NCBI RefSeq assembly: GCF_002261475.1 | Contig: NZ_NEVN01000008.1 | Coordinates: forward strand, 1-64,000 | Reading direction: 5' to 3' | DNA from: Bordetella genomosp. 5 | GTDB taxonomy: Bacteria > Pseudomonadota > Gammaproteobacteria > Burkholderiales > Burkholderiaceae_B | DNA length: 64,000 nt | Shown: one piece after another, positions 29,977 to 40,546 of the stretch | Layout: every line of letters begins with the position of its first letter | How positions within the stretch are numbered: position 1 is the stretch's first letter | Notes under the pieces: model-generated | Told to the model about the DNA's origin: nothing | Seen by the model: only the letters and a program-made list of their open reading frames with translations | Databases searched by the model: none | Program-made: the position numbers and the translations under genes

Positions 29977-30297
29977 TTTTTTGTCGTAGGGCCGCCCCTT
30001 CGACAAAAAAAGCCCCTTCGGGGGCAGCAAGCCGAAGGCGCAGCGTGGGGGCACTTTTTGTCGAACGGCCGCCCGGAGACAAAAACGCCCCCTCGGGGGG
30101 GCAGCAAGCCGAAGGCGCAGCGTGGGGGCACTTTTTGTCGAACGGCCGCCCGGAGACAAAAAAGCCCCCTCGGGGGGCAGCAAGCCGAAGGCGCAGCGTG
30201 GGGGCACTTTTGTCGAACGGCCGCCCGGAGACAAAAAAGCCCCCTCGGGGGGCAGCAAGCCGAAGGCGCAGCGTGGGGGCACTAACCCGAAGGCGTT
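29977..30297. repeat. Tandem 75-77-bp repeats with nested inverted repeats
   Basis: Four near-identical units (GACAAAAAAGCCCCC…GCAGCAAGCCGAAGGCGCAG…GGGGGCACTTTTTGTC) start at about 30002, 30078, 30155 and 30230. A degenerate fifth piece follows. Each unit has outer arms GACAAAAA/TTTTTGTC and an inner CCCCC/GGGGG hairpin. The left edge forms another hairpin (TTTTTTGTCG at 29977 with CGACAAAAAA at 30001). The array fills the gap between the divergent proC and ugpB. It contains open frames on both strands with repeating peptides, judged non-coding. It resembles tandem terminator/REP-like elements. Confidence 0.88.
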
Positions 30298-30323
30298 GCG
30301 TGGGGCAGCTTTTCCTTTTGCAT

Positions 30324-30351
30324 TTGACAGGGCCACGGCATCGTTTAAAGT
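30324..30351 (+). promoter_or_regulatory. Probable sigma-70 promoter of ugpBAEC
   Basis: TTGACA (30324-30329), a 16-bp spacer and TAAAGT (30346-30351) lie about 90 bp before ugpB. A weak PhoB-box-like direct repeat, TTGTCAC-AAAC-AATTCAT, follows at 30359-30376. Its second half is poor, so phosphate control is only suggested. Confidence 0.55.
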
Positions 30352-30441
30352 CACGCCTTTGTCACAAACAATTCATAAGGTGTAACGCTTCGCGCGATCC
30401 GGATCCGAATCGCGCGGTCGCTCAAACCGGAGGAACATCTC

Positions 30442-31755
30442 ATGCGACCCCAACGTCTCGCACTCACATTCGCCGCCCTGATGGCGGCCTTCGCGGGTGC
30501 TTCGGCGCACGCCGCCACCGAAATCCAGTTCTGGCACTCGATGGAAGGCGCGCTGGGCGACCGCGTCAACGGCCTCGTCGAAGAATTCAACAAGGCCAAC
30601 CCCGACTACCAGGTCAAGGCGGTCTACAAGGGCAACTACGGTGAGTCGATGAACGCCGGCATCGCCGCGTTCCGCGCCGGCAATGCCCCCGACATCCTCC
30701 AGGTGTTCGAAGTCGGCACCGCGACCATGATGTACGCCAAGGGCGCCATCAAGCCGGTCCAGCAGATGTCCGAGGAAGCCGGCGATCCGATCGATCCCAA
30801 GGGCTTCATCGGCGCCGTGGCGGGTTACTACTCGTCGCCCGAAGGCAAGCTCGTGTCGATGCCGTTCAACAGCTCGACCGTGGTCTTCTACTACAACAAG
30901 GACGCCTTCAAGAAGGCGGGCCTGGATCCCGAGAAGCCCCCCAAGACCTGGGAAGAGCTGGCCGCCGCCGGCGCCAAGCTCAAGGCCGCCGGCCAAGAGT
31001 GCGGCTACACCACCTCGTGGCCGTCCTGGACCCAGCTCGAGACCTTCTCGGCCTGGCACAACGTCCCGTACGCCACCAAGGACAACGGCTTCGGCGGTCT
31101 GGACGCGCGTCTGGCCATCGACACCCCGCTGCATGTGCGCCACCTCGAAAACCTCGCCAAGATGGGCAAGGAAGGCATCTTCATGTACGGCGGCCGTGGC
31201 GACGAGCCCAACTCGCTGTTCATCAGCGGCAAGTGCGCCATGATCACCGGCTCGAGCGGTCTGCGCGCCAACATCGCGAAGAACGCCAAGTTCGAGTTCG
31301 GCACGTCCACCGTGCCCTACTACGCCGACGTGCAGGGCGCGCCGCAGAACACCATCATCGGTGGTGCCTCGCTGTGGGTCTTCGCCAACAAGAAGCCCGA
31401 GATCTACAAGGGCGTGACCAAGTTCTTCAAGTTCCTGGCCACCCCTGAAGTCGCGGCCCGCTGGCACCAGCAGACCGGCTACGTGCCGGTCACCGTGGCG
31501 GCCTACGAGCTCACCAAGAAGCAAGGTTTCTACGACAAGAACCCGGGCACCGAAGTGGGCGTGAAGCAGCTCAACGTCGAAACGACGGCGCAATCGCGCG
31601 GTCTGCGTCTGGGCTACCTGCCCCAGATCCGTGAGATCGAGGACGCCGAGATCGAGCGCATCGTGTCGGGCAAGACCAACGCCAAGGACGGTCTGGCCAG
31701 CGTCGTGAAGCGCGGCAACGAGCTGCTCGAGAAGTTCGAAAAGAGCGTCAAGTAA
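30442..31755 (+). CDS. ugpB: sn-Glycerol-3-phosphate ABC transporter binding protein UgpB
   Basis: A 437-residue periplasmic receptor. The signal peptide ends AGASAHA-A. The mature part opens with TEIQFWHSMEGALGDRVN, the UgpB form of the family 1 fold. NYGESMNAGIAAFRAGNAPDI, SMPFNSSTVVFYYNKDAF, SWTQLETFSAWH and GGASLWVF are ligand-site blocks recognisable from UgpB. It binds glycerol-3-phosphate or glycerophosphodiesters. GGAGGAA precedes the ATG. It leads ugpBAEC, with a hairpin before ugpA. Confidence 0.94.
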   Translation: MRPQRLALTFAALMAAFAGASAHAATEIQFWHSMEGALGDRVNGLVEEFNKANPDYQVKAVYKGNYGESMNAGIAAFRAGNAPDILQVFEVGTATMMYAKGAIKPVQQMSEEAGDPIDPKGFIGAVAGYYSSPEGKLVSMPFNSSTVVFYYNKDAFKKAGLDPEKPPKTWEELAAAGAKLKAAGQECGYTTSWPSWTQLETFSAWHNVPYATKDNGFGGLDARLAIDTPLHVRHLENLAKMGKEGIFMYGGRGDEPNSLFISGKCAMITGSSGLRANIAKNAKFEFGTSTVPYYADVQGAPQNTIIGGASLWVFANKKPEIYKGVTKFFKFLATPEVAARWHQQTGYVPVTVAAYELTKKQGFYDKNPGTEVGVKQLNVETTAQSRGLRLGYLPQIREIEDAEIERIVSGKTNAKDGLASVVKRGNELLEKFEKSVK

Positions 31756-31787
31756 GATCCGACGCCCTGGGCCGGGTTCGCCCGGCC

Positions 31788-31828
31788 GCTGGCCCGTCGC
31801 CGCCGGTTTTCCGGCGCGACGGGCCAGC
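31788..31828 (+). terminator. Hairpin between ugpB and ugpA
   Basis: Long arms (GCTGGCCCGTCGCCGCCGG and CCGGCGCGACGGGCCAGC) pair with one bulge around a TTTT loop, within a 293-bp gap. No T-run follows. It probably lets ugpB be expressed above the membrane genes. The rest of the gap shows no gene. Confidence 0.6.
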
Positions 31829-32048
31829 CGTTTATGATGCAGCCGCAGATGCTGCGCCCGCCCTGCCCGGCCCGCACGCCGGGGGCGAGCCAGCATGCTG
31901 CGGAATTTTTCGTTGTGCGCCCGGTCGGGCGCACACGTCGTAGGGCAGGAATGTTTCGTTCCCGCCTGGCGTCGCGGCAACCCCGCCGGCGCGGTACTGG
32001 CGCTGCCTCGTGCAACGCTTTCATTGAATCCTCCTAGGCATCCGCCCC

Positions 32049-32930
32049 ATGGAAAAACGTGTAGTTTTCGGCCACAAGACACTGCCCTATCTGCTGCTGG
32101 CTCCGCAGCTGATCATCACGGTGGTGTTTTTCTTCCTGCCTGCCGGTCAGGCCATGTGGCAGTCCATGCGCATCGAAGATGCGTTCGGCCTGTCCTCCGA
32201 ATTCGTCGGTCTGGCGAACTTCGCCGAGCTGTTCTCTCAAGACAGCTATCTCGACTCTTTCCGCGTCACCGCGATCTTTTCCGTGCTCGTGGCCTTCGTG
32301 GGCCTGGCCGTATCGCTGCTGCTGGCCGTCATGGCCGATCGCGTGATCCGCGGCGCCGGGCTCTACAAAACCCTGCTGATCTGGCCGTACGCCGTGGCGC
32401 CCGCCGTGGTGGGCGTGCTGTGGCTGTTCCTGTTCTCGCCGTCGGTCGGCATCCTGGCCGTGGCGCTCAACGGCATGGGCGTGCCCTGGAATCCGCGTCT
32501 GAACGGCAACCAGGCGCTCACGCTGGTGCTGATCGCCGCCGTCTGGAAGCAGATCTCGTACAACTTCCTGTTTTTCCTGGCCGGCCTGCAATCGATTCCG
32601 CGTTCGCTGATCGAGGCCGCCGCCATCGATGGCGCCTCGCCGGCGCGACGCTTCTGGAGCATCGTGTTCCCGCTGCTCTCGCCCACCACCTTCTTCCTGC
32701 TGGTGGTGAACGTGATCTACGCATTCTTCGACACCTTCGCCGTGGTCGACACCACGACGCAGGGCGGTCCGGGCACCTCGACCTCGATCCTGGTCTACAA
32801 GGTGTACAGCGACGGTTTCCGCGGCCTGGATCTGGGCTCCTCGGCCGCGCAGTCGGTGGTGCTGATGTTCATCGTGGTGGCACTCACGGTGATCCAGTTC
32901 CGCTACATCGACCGCAAAGTGCAGTACTGA
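32049..32930 (+). CDS. ugpA: sn-Glycerol-3-phosphate ABC transporter permease UgpA
   Basis: A 293-residue MalF-type permease with six helices. [22 protein letters not shown] is the first helix. The EAA loop is [26 protein letters not shown], which contacts UgpC. The last part has [27 protein letters not shown], typical of UgpA. It pairs with UgpE 25 bp downstream. No strong ribosome site is visible before the ATG. Confidence 0.94.
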   Translation: MEKRVVFGHKTLPYLLLAPQLIITVVFFFLPAGQAMWQSMRIEDAFGLSSEFVGLANFAELFSQDSYLDSFRVTAIFSVLVAFVGLAVSLLLAVMADRVIRGAGLYKTLLIWPYAVAPAVVGVLWLFLFSPSVGILAVALNGMGVPWNPRLNGNQALTLVLIAAVWKQISYNFLFFLAGLQSIPRSLIEAAAIDGASPARRFWSIVFPLLSPTTFFLLVVNVIYAFFDTFAVVDTTTQGGPGTSTSILVYKVYSDGFRGLDLGSSAAQSVVLMFIVVALTVIQFRYIDRKVQY

Positions 32931-32955
32931 TACAAGACAGAACAGGTATCGAATC

Positions 32956-33807
32956 ATGGTAGAACGCCGTCCCTGGCTGGACATTCTGGCCCACGTCATC
33001 CTGCTTTGCGGGGTGGCGCTGGTCGCCTTTCCGATTTACGTCACGTTTGTCGCATCGACCCAGACCGCGCAGGAAGTCGCTTCCGCGCCGATGTCGCTGA
33101 TCCCCGGCAAGCACTTCGTCGACAACTACATGCAGGCGCTGTTCGCCGGGTCCGGCGGCGGTTCGTCGGGCACCCCGGTGGCGCGCATGATGTATGTGAG
33201 CCTGATCATGGCCCTGGCGATCTCGCTCGGCAAGATCCTGATCTCGCTGCTCTCGGCCTTCGCGGTGGTGTACTTCCGCTTCCCCGGCCGCATGTTCTTT
33301 TTCTGGATGATCTTCGTCACGCTGATGCTGCCGGTCGAAGTGCGTATCGCCCCCACCTACAAGGTCGTCGCCGACCTGGGCATGCTCAACAGCTACGCCG
33401 GTCTCACCCTGCCGCTGATCGCCTCGGCCACCGCCACCTTCCTGTTCCGGCAGTTCTTCCTGTCGGTGCCCGATGAGCTGGTCGAGGCCTCGCGCATCGA
33501 CGGCGCGGGTCCGATGCGCTTTTTCCGCGACGTGCTGCTGCCGCTGTCCAAGACCAGCATCGCGGCCCTGTTCGTGATCCAGTTCATCTATGGCTGGAAC
33601 CAGTACCTGTGGCCGCTGCTCATCACGACCCAGGAAGACATGTACCCGGTGGTCATCGGCATCAAGCGCATGATCAGCGGCGGTGACAGCGTCACCGAAT
33701 GGAACATCACCATGGCGACCGCCATCCTGGCCATGATCCCGCCCGCCCTGGTCGTGATCCTGATGCAGAAATGGTTCGTCAAGGGCCTGGTCGACACCGA
33801 GAAATAA
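32956..33807 (+). CDS. ugpE: sn-Glycerol-3-phosphate ABC transporter permease UgpE
   Basis: A 283-residue MalG-type permease with six helices. [19 protein letters not shown] opens the protein. The EAA loop is [26 protein letters not shown]. The C-terminus [14 protein letters not shown] is typical of Ugp[11 protein letters not shown] precedes the last periplasmic loop. With UgpA it forms the inner-membrane channel. Confidence 0.94.
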   Translation: MVERRPWLDILAHVILLCGVALVAFPIYVTFVASTQTAQEVASAPMSLIPGKHFVDNYMQALFAGSGGGSSGTPVARMMYVSLIMALAISLGKILISLLSAFAVVYFRFPGRMFFFWMIFVTLMLPVEVRIAPTYKVVADLGMLNSYAGLTLPLIASATATFLFRQFFLSVPDELVEASRIDGAGPMRFFRDVLLPLSKTSIAALFVIQFIYGWNQYLWPLLITTQEDMYPVVIGIKRMISGGDSVTEWNITMATAILAMIPPALVVILMQKWFVKGLVDTEK

Positions 33808-33924
33808 GGTTTGCACGCCGCGCCGCCGGCGTGCGGCCGCCCGAGTCAGCATCGATCTCGGCGCGACCCCGCCGCCACGGCGCCAGCAGCCCCTCCGAAC
33901 AAGATTACGCAGACGAAGAAACAC

Positions 33925-35013
<1,089 letters not shown>

Positions 35014-35034
35014 TCCTTCGGCGGGCAGCATGAC

Positions 35035-35070
35035 AAAGGGCGTCCGATGCCTGTCGGACGCCCTTTTTTA
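35035..35070 (+). terminator. Rho-independent terminator of ugpBAEC
   Basis: A 13-bp perfect stem (AAAGGGCGTCCGA/TCGGACGCCCTTT) with a 6-nt loop, running into seven T in all, 21 bp after the ugpC stop. Confidence 0.93.
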
Positions 35071-35132
35071 TTTCATGATGACGCCTGCCCTGCCCTGCGC
35101 CGGACGACGTCGGGGTCGAGCCCGATGCGCGC

Positions 35133-36104
35133 TCAGTCCGCCTTCGCTCCCGATGCCTTGACGATGTCGCGCCATTGCTCGAACTCCGCGGCCTGGCGGC
35201 GAGCCAGCGCCTCGGGACCATCATGCAACACGGTCACGCCGAGCTGCTGGAAGCGTTGCTGAACCGCGGGCGCGGCCAGCGCGGCCTCGATGGCCTCGTA
35301 GAGCCTGCTCGTGGCCGCCTTGGGCGTGCCGGCCGGCGCGTAGAAGGCCACCCACAGATCGCCGCTGAAGCCCGGCAAGGCCTCGGCAATGGCCGGCACG
35401 TCGGGCAGCAAGGGCACACGGCTGGCGCTGCTCACGCCGATGGCGCGCAACTGGCCCGCCTTGACCGCCTCGAGCGCCGAGGGCAGGCTCGCGAACAGCA
35501 TGGGCACCTGATTGCCCAGCACGTCCGTCATGGCGGGGGCCACGCCCTTGTAGGGCACATGCTCGAGTTCGAGGCCGCCCTTTTCGTTCAACATCGCACC
35601 CAGCAGATGATTCAGCGTGCCGGTGCCGGCCGAGGCGTACCGATACTTGCCGGGATGCGCCTTGACCTCGGCGATGAAGCCCTTCAGGTCCTGCGCCGGG
35701 AAGCCGGGATTGACGAGCAGCACGTTCGGGACGACGCCCACCGCCGCGATGGGCTCGAAGTCGCGCAAGGGATCGAAACCCGGCTTGGCGTAGATCCACG
35801 GCACGATGAGCTGGTTGCTGTTGGCGGTGAACAGCAGGTTGTAGCCGTCGGCCCGTTCGCGTTTGGCGGCCTGGGTGCCGACCACGCCGCCCGCCCCGGC
35901 CTTGTTGCTCACGATGACCGACTGCTTGAGCGTATCGGCGAGCTGTGTCGCCATGATGCGCGCCACGATGTCCACGGTACCGCCCGGCGCGGTCGGCACG
36001 GTCACGGTGATCGGGCGGTCCGGGTACTCGGCCCGGGCGGGAAGGATGGCCAGCAGGCCGCACAGCAGCACGGCGGGCTTGAACAGTTGATGCAGTCGAA
36101 TCAC
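35133..36104 (-). CDS. Bug-family tripartite tricarboxylate transporter solute-binding protein
   Basis: A 323-residue periplasmic receptor with signal peptide (AVLLCGLLAILPARA). Bug motifs are EYPDRPITVTVP, APGGTVDIVAR and SNKAGAGGVVG. The start is GTG; its GTGA overlaps the amidase stop and CGGAG lies six bases before it. The pairing with an amidase suggests that the bound acid or amide is the amidase's substrate (inference). No TctAB partner is near. It differs clearly from the other Bug protein at 17655. Confidence 0.9.
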   Translation of the reverse strand: MIRLHQLFKPAVLLCGLLAILPARAEYPDRPITVTVPTAPGGTVDIVARIMATQLADTLKQSVIVSNKAGAGGVVGTQAAKRERADGYNLLFTANSNQLIVPWIYAKPGFDPLRDFEPIAAVGVVPNVLLVNPGFPAQDLKGFIAEVKAHPGKYRYASAGTGTLNHLLGAMLNEKGGLELEHVPYKGVAPAMTDVLGNQVPMLFASLPSALEAVKAGQLRAIGVSSASRVPLLPDVPAIAEALPGFSGDLWVAFYAPAGTPKAATSRLYEAIEAALAAPAVQQRFQQLGVTVLHDGPEALARRQAAEFEQWRDIVKASGAKAD

Positions 36105-37345
36105 GGCAGACTCCGGTTAAGTGAAGGAAGCGACGCGGTATCACGCCGGTCGATCAGGGAATGGATCTCGCCCGCCCAGCGCAGCAGCGCCGGGTCCATG
36201 CCCGGGCGCGCCACCAGCATGACGCCCAGCGGCAGGCCCCGATCGTCCTGCGTGGTGGGCAGATGCAGGCAGGGCCAGCCCAGCACGGACCAGGCCTTGT
36301 TGAAGCCCGATTCGCCCGTGTGGGACAGGCCGTGCGGGGCCGGGCCGAGCGCGCTGCTCGTGAGGACGAGGTCGGCATCGCCGAAATCGGCCTCCCAGTC
36401 GCGCCGGCGCGCGGCATGCAGACGCGCCAGCGCGGCTTCGTAATCCGCGTGCGCAAGCGCCTGGCCCTGCCGCAGGTCCGCGCGCAGGCGCGGGCTCAGG
36501 CGCTCGTCCCGGGCGGGATCGGCATCGGCGCTCAGCGCGGTCAGCGCGCGCGTCAGTTCGTAATGCACCACGGTGCCGTGCGTGCGCAGCAGGTCCTGCG
36601 ATTGCGGCATCGCTTCGGTCTGCGCGACCGCGTAGCCAGCGTCGCCGAGCGCCCTGGCGGCTTGGCGCACGGCCTCGAGCGCGGCCGGTTCCAGGCGGTA
36701 TCCCGGCTGCGCCGGCAGCACGCGCACGCGCGGCCGGCGCGGCGATTCGCAGGGCTGCGGCGGCAGCAATACGCCGGCCACGCGCGCGGCCGTGTCCACG
36801 TCGCGGGCATGCCAGCCGATGGTGTCCAGACTCGGACACACGACCTGCATGCCGGCCCGCGACACGGCGCCGTAGCTGGGCTTGAAGCCCACGACTCCGC
36901 AGAACGCCGCGGGGCGGATGATGGAGCCGCCCGTCTGGGTGCTCAGCGCGAAGTCGACCATGCCGGCGGCCACGGCGGCCGCCGAGCCGCTGGACGATCC
37001 GCCCGGCGTGTGGGAGAGCTGGCGGGGATTGCGCGTCGGCCCCGGAGAGACATGGGCGAACTCGGCGGTGACGGTCTTGCCCAGCGGCAGGGCCGCGGCC
37101 GCGCGCAAGGCAGCCACGCAGTCGGCATCGACCGCCGCGGGGCGGTCGTCCGTGACCGGCGAGCCACAACGGGTCGCCAGGCCCGCCACGTCGATGACAT
37201 CTTTCACGCCAAAAACCAGGCCCGCCAGCGGTCCATGCGCCGCGGCCCGCGGCGCGGAATCGAGGCAGACCCAGGCGTGCAGCACCCGGTCGGCTTGCGT
37301 GAGGTCCGCGACGAGGCGGGCGAGATCGGAATGAGAAAGGGACAT
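36101..37345 (-). CDS. Amidase signature family protein
   Basis: A 414-residue amidase with the Ser-cis-Ser-Lys triad. Lys48 (FGVKDVID) is the first member. The cis-Ser is in TPGGSSSGS (about 117-119). The nucleophile Ser141 is in TQTGGSIIRPA. The family hydrolyses amides or acts in Gln-tRNA amidotransfer; the lack of GatB/C neighbours and the shorter length favour a catabolic amidase. The start MSLSHSDLARL was chosen because the longer frame overlaps the divergent LysR promoter. Its stop overlaps the GTG start of the Bug gene. Confidence 0.88.
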   Translation of the reverse strand: MSLSHSDLARLVADLTQADRVLHAWVCLDSAPRAAAHGPLAGLVFGVKDVIDVAGLATRCGSPVTDDRPAAVDADCVAALRAAAALPLGKTVTAEFAHVSPGPTRNPRQLSHTPGGSSSGSAAAVAAGMVDFALSTQTGGSIIRPAAFCGVVGFKPSYGAVSRAGMQVVCPSLDTIGWHARDVDTAARVAGVLLPPQPCESPRRPRVRVLPAQPGYRLEPAALEAVRQAARALGDAGYAVAQTEAMPQSQDLLRTHGTVVHYELTRALTALSADADPARDERLSPRLRADLRQGQALAHADYEAALARLHAARRRDWEADFGDADLVLTSSALGPAPHGLSHTGESGFNKAWSVLGWPCLHLPTTQDDRGLPLGVMLVARPGMDPALLRWAGEIHSLIDRRDTASLPSLNRSLP

Positions 37346-37448
37346 GGCAGCTTCTGAACGGGCCCGGCAAGCGATCGCTGGCCGGGAAGGACAGCCGCAT
37401 GTTAAACAGCCCATTACCTACGGTCCAATTCAGAATTCGACATGGATT

Positions 37449-38348
37449 ATGAGCAATAGCGAATCAATGTTTCTCGACGACCGCATGCTGGCCTGCTTCT
37501 GCGCCGCCGCCGAAGAGCTGCATTTCGGCAGGGCCGCGGCGCGCGTCTTCATGAGCCAGCCGCCCTTCAGCCAGCACATCAAGCGGCTCGAAACCCTCGT
37601 GGGCGTGCCCTTGTTCGAGCGCACCACGCGCTCGGTCCGGCTCACGCCCGCCGGCGAAGTGATGGCTCGGCACGCGGCGGGGCTGGCCGTGAGCACCGCC
37701 GCGATGCTGCGCGCCACGCGCCGGGCCGCGTTGGGCGAAGCCGGACCACTGCGAGTGGCACTCGCGCCCACGGCGGCCTACTCACCGCTGGCCGACGCCT
37801 TGTATCGCTACCGCAGCGCGAATCCGGACGTGGAGCTGGATCTCGTCGAGGCCAATTCCAACCGGATGGAGGCCATGCTGCGCGGCCATCACATCGACGT
37901 CGCCATCATGCGTCCCATGACCCTCGACGCAGGCATAGCCACCGTGGAGATCTGGCGTGAGCCCATGATGCTGGTGCTGCGCCAGGATCATCCGTGGGCA
38001 AAGCGCCGCAGCATCGATATCGCGCAGGCCTGCACGCTGCCGCTGATCGGTTATGCGCAGTCGGCCTCGCCGTACTTCCGGCAGTTGCTGGACCGGATGT
38101 TCGCGCGCATCGGCGCGCACCCGTCCATCGTGCGCGAAAGCGTGATTCCCACGTTGCTGACCCTGGTCGAAGTGGGCGTGGGTGCGGCCATCGTGCCGAA
38201 GTCGCTGTCGCGCATGCGCGGCGAACCGCTGGTGTTCCTGCCGCTGCGCGAGGCGGAGCCGGCACGCATTCTGGCGGCGCACCTGAGCGCAGAGGCATCG
38301 GCGGCCGCCCGCTCCCTGATCGCGCAACTGCGCGGCGGGTCGCGTTAG
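37449..38348 (+). CDS. LysR-family transcriptional regulator
   Basis: A 299-residue LysR protein. The HTH reads FCAAAEELHFGRAAARVFMSQPPFSQHI (about 17-44), with the CatR/BenM-like ELHFGRAA pattern. It is followed by a type 2 periplasmic-binding-protein effector domain. It is divergent from the amidase/Bug pair across 103 bp and is the obvious controller. That gap contains the palindrome AATTCAGAATT at 37427-37437. A second in-frame ATG 18 bp downstream would give MFLDDRML, the more usual family start; neither has a clear ribosome site. Confidence 0.87.
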   Translation: MSNSESMFLDDRMLACFCAAAEELHFGRAAARVFMSQPPFSQHIKRLETLVGVPLFERTTRSVRLTPAGEVMARHAAGLAVSTAAMLRATRRAALGEAGPLRVALAPTAAYSPLADALYRYRSANPDVELDLVEANSNRMEAMLRGHHIDVAIMRPMTLDAGIATVEIWREPMMLVLRQDHPWAKRRSIDIAQACTLPLIGYAQSASPYFRQLLDRMFARIGAHPSIVRESVIPTLLTLVEVGVGAAIVPKSLSRMRGEPLVFLPLREAEPARILAAHLSAEASAAARSLIAQLRGGSR

Positions 38349-38456
38349 CGGGGCATGGGTGTGATGCCCGACGGCCACGGGCGCGACTGGCCGCGGCTGG
38401 CTTCATGGCCGCCCGGCGCGGCCGGGTCGCCTACTCCGGCGCGCCGGGCCCGGACG

Positions 38457-38517
38457 AAAAAAACCGGGCCCGCGATCACATCGCGGCCCGGCGCGCGCGC
38501 TCCTCGTGGAGCGCGCG
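38457..38517 (-). terminator. Double-hairpin terminator of the orphan livK-like gene
   Basis: On the minus strand a 10-bp hairpin (arms 38494-38503 and 38508-38517) lies just past the stop. A second near-perfect stem (CCGGGCCCGCGAT/ATCGCGGCCCGG, one bulge) follows and runs into seven T (38463-38457). Confidence 0.85.
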
Positions 38518-38531
38518 GGATCACTGCTGGC

Positions 38532-39659
38532 TTACTTGAAGGCCGACTTGCTGCCGTCCTTGTGCCAGGTGAACACCTGGAACTCGAAGTCGGTCAGGTC
38601 GCCCTGCTTGTTCCAGGCCGTCTTGCCGATCGGCGTGTTGAAGCTGTTGGCGTGCAGGTACTGGGCCACCTTGCCCGGATCCGTGCTGCCTGCTCCCTTG
38701 ATGCCATCGGCGATGACCTGGGTGGCGGCATAGGCCGTGAGCTGGAACGCGCCGTTGGGATTGCGCTTCTTGTCCTTGAACGCCTTGACGATGTCGGCGT
38801 TGGCGGCGTTCTGGGTGAAGTCGGCCGGCAGCGTCAGCAGCATGCCTTCGGCGGCGTCGCCCGCGATGGCGTTGATGTCGGGGTTGCCCACGCCCTCGGG
38901 GCCCATGAAGCGGGCCTTCACGCCCTGCTCGGCCGCCTGGCGCAGCAGCAGACCCATTTCGGGGTGGTAGCCACCGTAGTAGACGAAGTCGACGCCATTG
39001 CTCTTGAGCTTGGTGATGACGGCCGAGAAGTCGCTGTCGCCCGCGTTGATGCCTTCGAACACGGCGATCTTGACGCCCGCCTTCTCGAGCGTGTCTTTCA
39101 CGGCGGTGGCGATGCCCTGCCCATACGACTGCTTGTCGTGCAGCACGGCGACGGTCTTGGGCTTGATCTTCTCGAGCACGAACTTGGCGGCGGCGGGACC
39201 CTGCTGGTCATCGCGGCCGATCGTGCGGAAGATGAACTCGTAGTTCTTGCCGTCGGTCACGGCCGGCGAGGTCGCCGACGGCGTGACCATCACGACGCCT
39301 TCGTTGTTATAGATCTCGGTGGCGGCGATCGTGGCGCCCGAGCACACATGGCCCACCACGAAGCCGATCTTGCCGTTCACCACGCGGTTGGCGGCGACCG
39401 GGCCCTGCTTGGGCTCGCAGGCGTCGTCGATGACCACGGCCTCGAGCTGCTTGCCATCGACACCGCCGGCGGCGTTGATGCGCTCGATGGCGGTGTTCAC
39501 GCCTTCGCGCACCATCTCACCATATTGCGTGACCGGACCCGTGGTCGGACCGACCACGCCGATCTTGATCGTCTCGGCGTGCGCGCCCGCGGCGAACGTC
39601 AGGCTGGCGGCTGCGCCGAGCGCGGCGAACAGCGGGGTCAGACGAATCGATTTCTTCAT
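38532..39659 (-). CDS. Orphan branched-chain amino acid ABC binding protein (LivK paralogue)
   Basis: A 375-residue periplasmic receptor with signal peptide (ending AAGAHA-E). It aligns by eye along its length with the livK product at 27066, including the Cys pair (DDACEPKQ, HVCSGA), FRTIGRDDQQGP and GINAGDSDFSAVITKLKS. AAGGAG precedes the ATG and a double terminator follows its stop, so it is a single-gene transcript. It has no permease or ATPase beside it, and probably feeds LivHMGF with another ligand or affinity. The duplication is old, since many positions differ. Confidence 0.9.
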   Translation of the reverse strand: MKKSIRLTPLFAALGAAASLTFAAGAHAETIKIGVVGPTTGPVTQYGEMVREGVNTAIERINAAGGVDGKQLEAVVIDDACEPKQGPVAANRVVNGKIGFVVGHVCSGATIAATEIYNNEGVVMVTPSATSPAVTDGKNYEFIFRTIGRDDQQGPAAAKFVLEKIKPKTVAVLHDKQSYGQGIATAVKDTLEKAGVKIAVFEGINAGDSDFSAVITKLKSNGVDFVYYGGYHPEMGLLLRQAAEQGVKARFMGPEGVGNPDINAIAGDAAEGMLLTLPADFTQNAANADIVKAFKDKKRNPNGAFQLTAYAATQVIADGIKGAGSTDPGKVAQYLHANSFNTPIGKTAWNKQGDLTDFEFQVFTWHKDGSKSAFK

Positions 39660-39865
39660 GGGCTTGCTCCTTCAAAGGCTTGTCGTCGTTGATCTCAATC
39701 ACGGGACACCGGCTCGCGCCGGCCTCCAGATCCCGTGCTTTGGCGTGGGAAGCATACACTGAAAGACCGGACCGACCGGCCACGCAGCGGACGCATTCCA
39801 TATACCGCTTCGGACATATGCAATCGCCTATTTATTCGTTTGTGTTCTTAAGCGCCGATTGCATC

Positions 39866-40495
39866 ATGCTGGTCATGAGACTTCAGCCCCTCCTCGTTCC
39901 TGGCTGGAAAGATTCCGGTCCCGGCCACTGGCAAACCCTCTGGGAGCAGCAGCTGCCCAACGCACGGCGCCTGCGCCAGCGCGACTGGGAGCATCCCGAG
40001 CGCGGCGAGTGGCTCGCCACCCTGTCGGCCGCCGTCGACCAGGCGACGAGTCCCGTCCTGTTGATCGCGCACAGCCTCGGCTGCCTGATCAGCGCCAGCC
40101 TGCCCGTGCCGCTGCGCGGCAAGGTGGCGGGTGCGCTGCTGGTGGCGCCGGCGGACGTGGAACGGCCGCATGCGCCGGCATGCCTGCAGTCGTTCGCGCC
40201 GGTGCCGCGTCAGCCGCTGCCGTTTCAGAGCGTGGTGGTGGCGAGCGACGACGATCCTTATTGTCGACTCGAACGCGCACACCAATTCGCACAGGACTGG
40301 GGCAGCCGTCTGGTGGTCCTCGAACAGGCCGGCCACATCAATGCCGATAGCGGCCTGGGCCAATGGCCCCAGGGATTGAAACTGCTGGGCGCGCTCAGGC
40401 GCCGGGCCAGCTGGCGGGTCTCGCCGCCGCCCGAGAAAATATCCCCCGTCCAGCTCGCACCGCTAGGCGCGGGCACGAGACTCTCGAATACCTGA
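39866..40495 (+). CDS. RBBP9/YdeN-family alpha/beta hydrolase
   Basis: A 209-residue serine hydrolase. The N-terminus LLVPGWKDSGPGHWQTLWEQ is the family hallmark. The nucleophile is S70 (AHSLGC). Asp128-130 (SDDDPY) and His157 (AGHIN) complete the triad. A C-terminal tail of about 30 residues extends past the usual end. Function in bacteria is unclear; relatives are esterases or serine proteases. Three candidate ATGs lie within 60 bp and no ribosome site separates them; the middle one was used. It is followed by a terminator before the capsule region. Confidence 0.8.
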   Translation: MLVMRLQPLLVPGWKDSGPGHWQTLWEQQLPNARRLRQRDWEHPERGEWLATLSAAVDQATSPVLLIAHSLGCLISASLPVPLRGKVAGALLVAPADVERPHAPACLQSFAPVPRQPLPFQSVVVASDDDPYCRLERAHQFAQDWGSRLVVLEQAGHINADSGLGQWPQGLKLLGALRRRASWRVSPPPEKISPVQLAPLGAGTRLSNT

Positions 40496-40521
40496 GGCGC
40501 GCCGCCGCAGCCGGGATAATC

Positions 40522-40546
40522 CGCCGCCCCCGAGGGCGGCGTTTTT
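40522..40546 (+). terminator. Rho-independent terminator
   Basis: An 8-bp GC stem (CGCCGCCC/GGGCGGCG) with a CCGA loop, followed by five T, 27 bp after the hydrolase stop. Confidence 0.85.

Noticed and set aside
29953-30285. Repeat-peptide frames through the 75-77-bp array, both strands
   Set aside because: The unit length is not kept to a multiple of three (75, 76 and 77 bp), so the reading frame shifts between units. This argues against coding.
29977-30297. CRISPR array
   Set aside because: Units are directly adjacent with no unique spacers, no leader and no cas genes.
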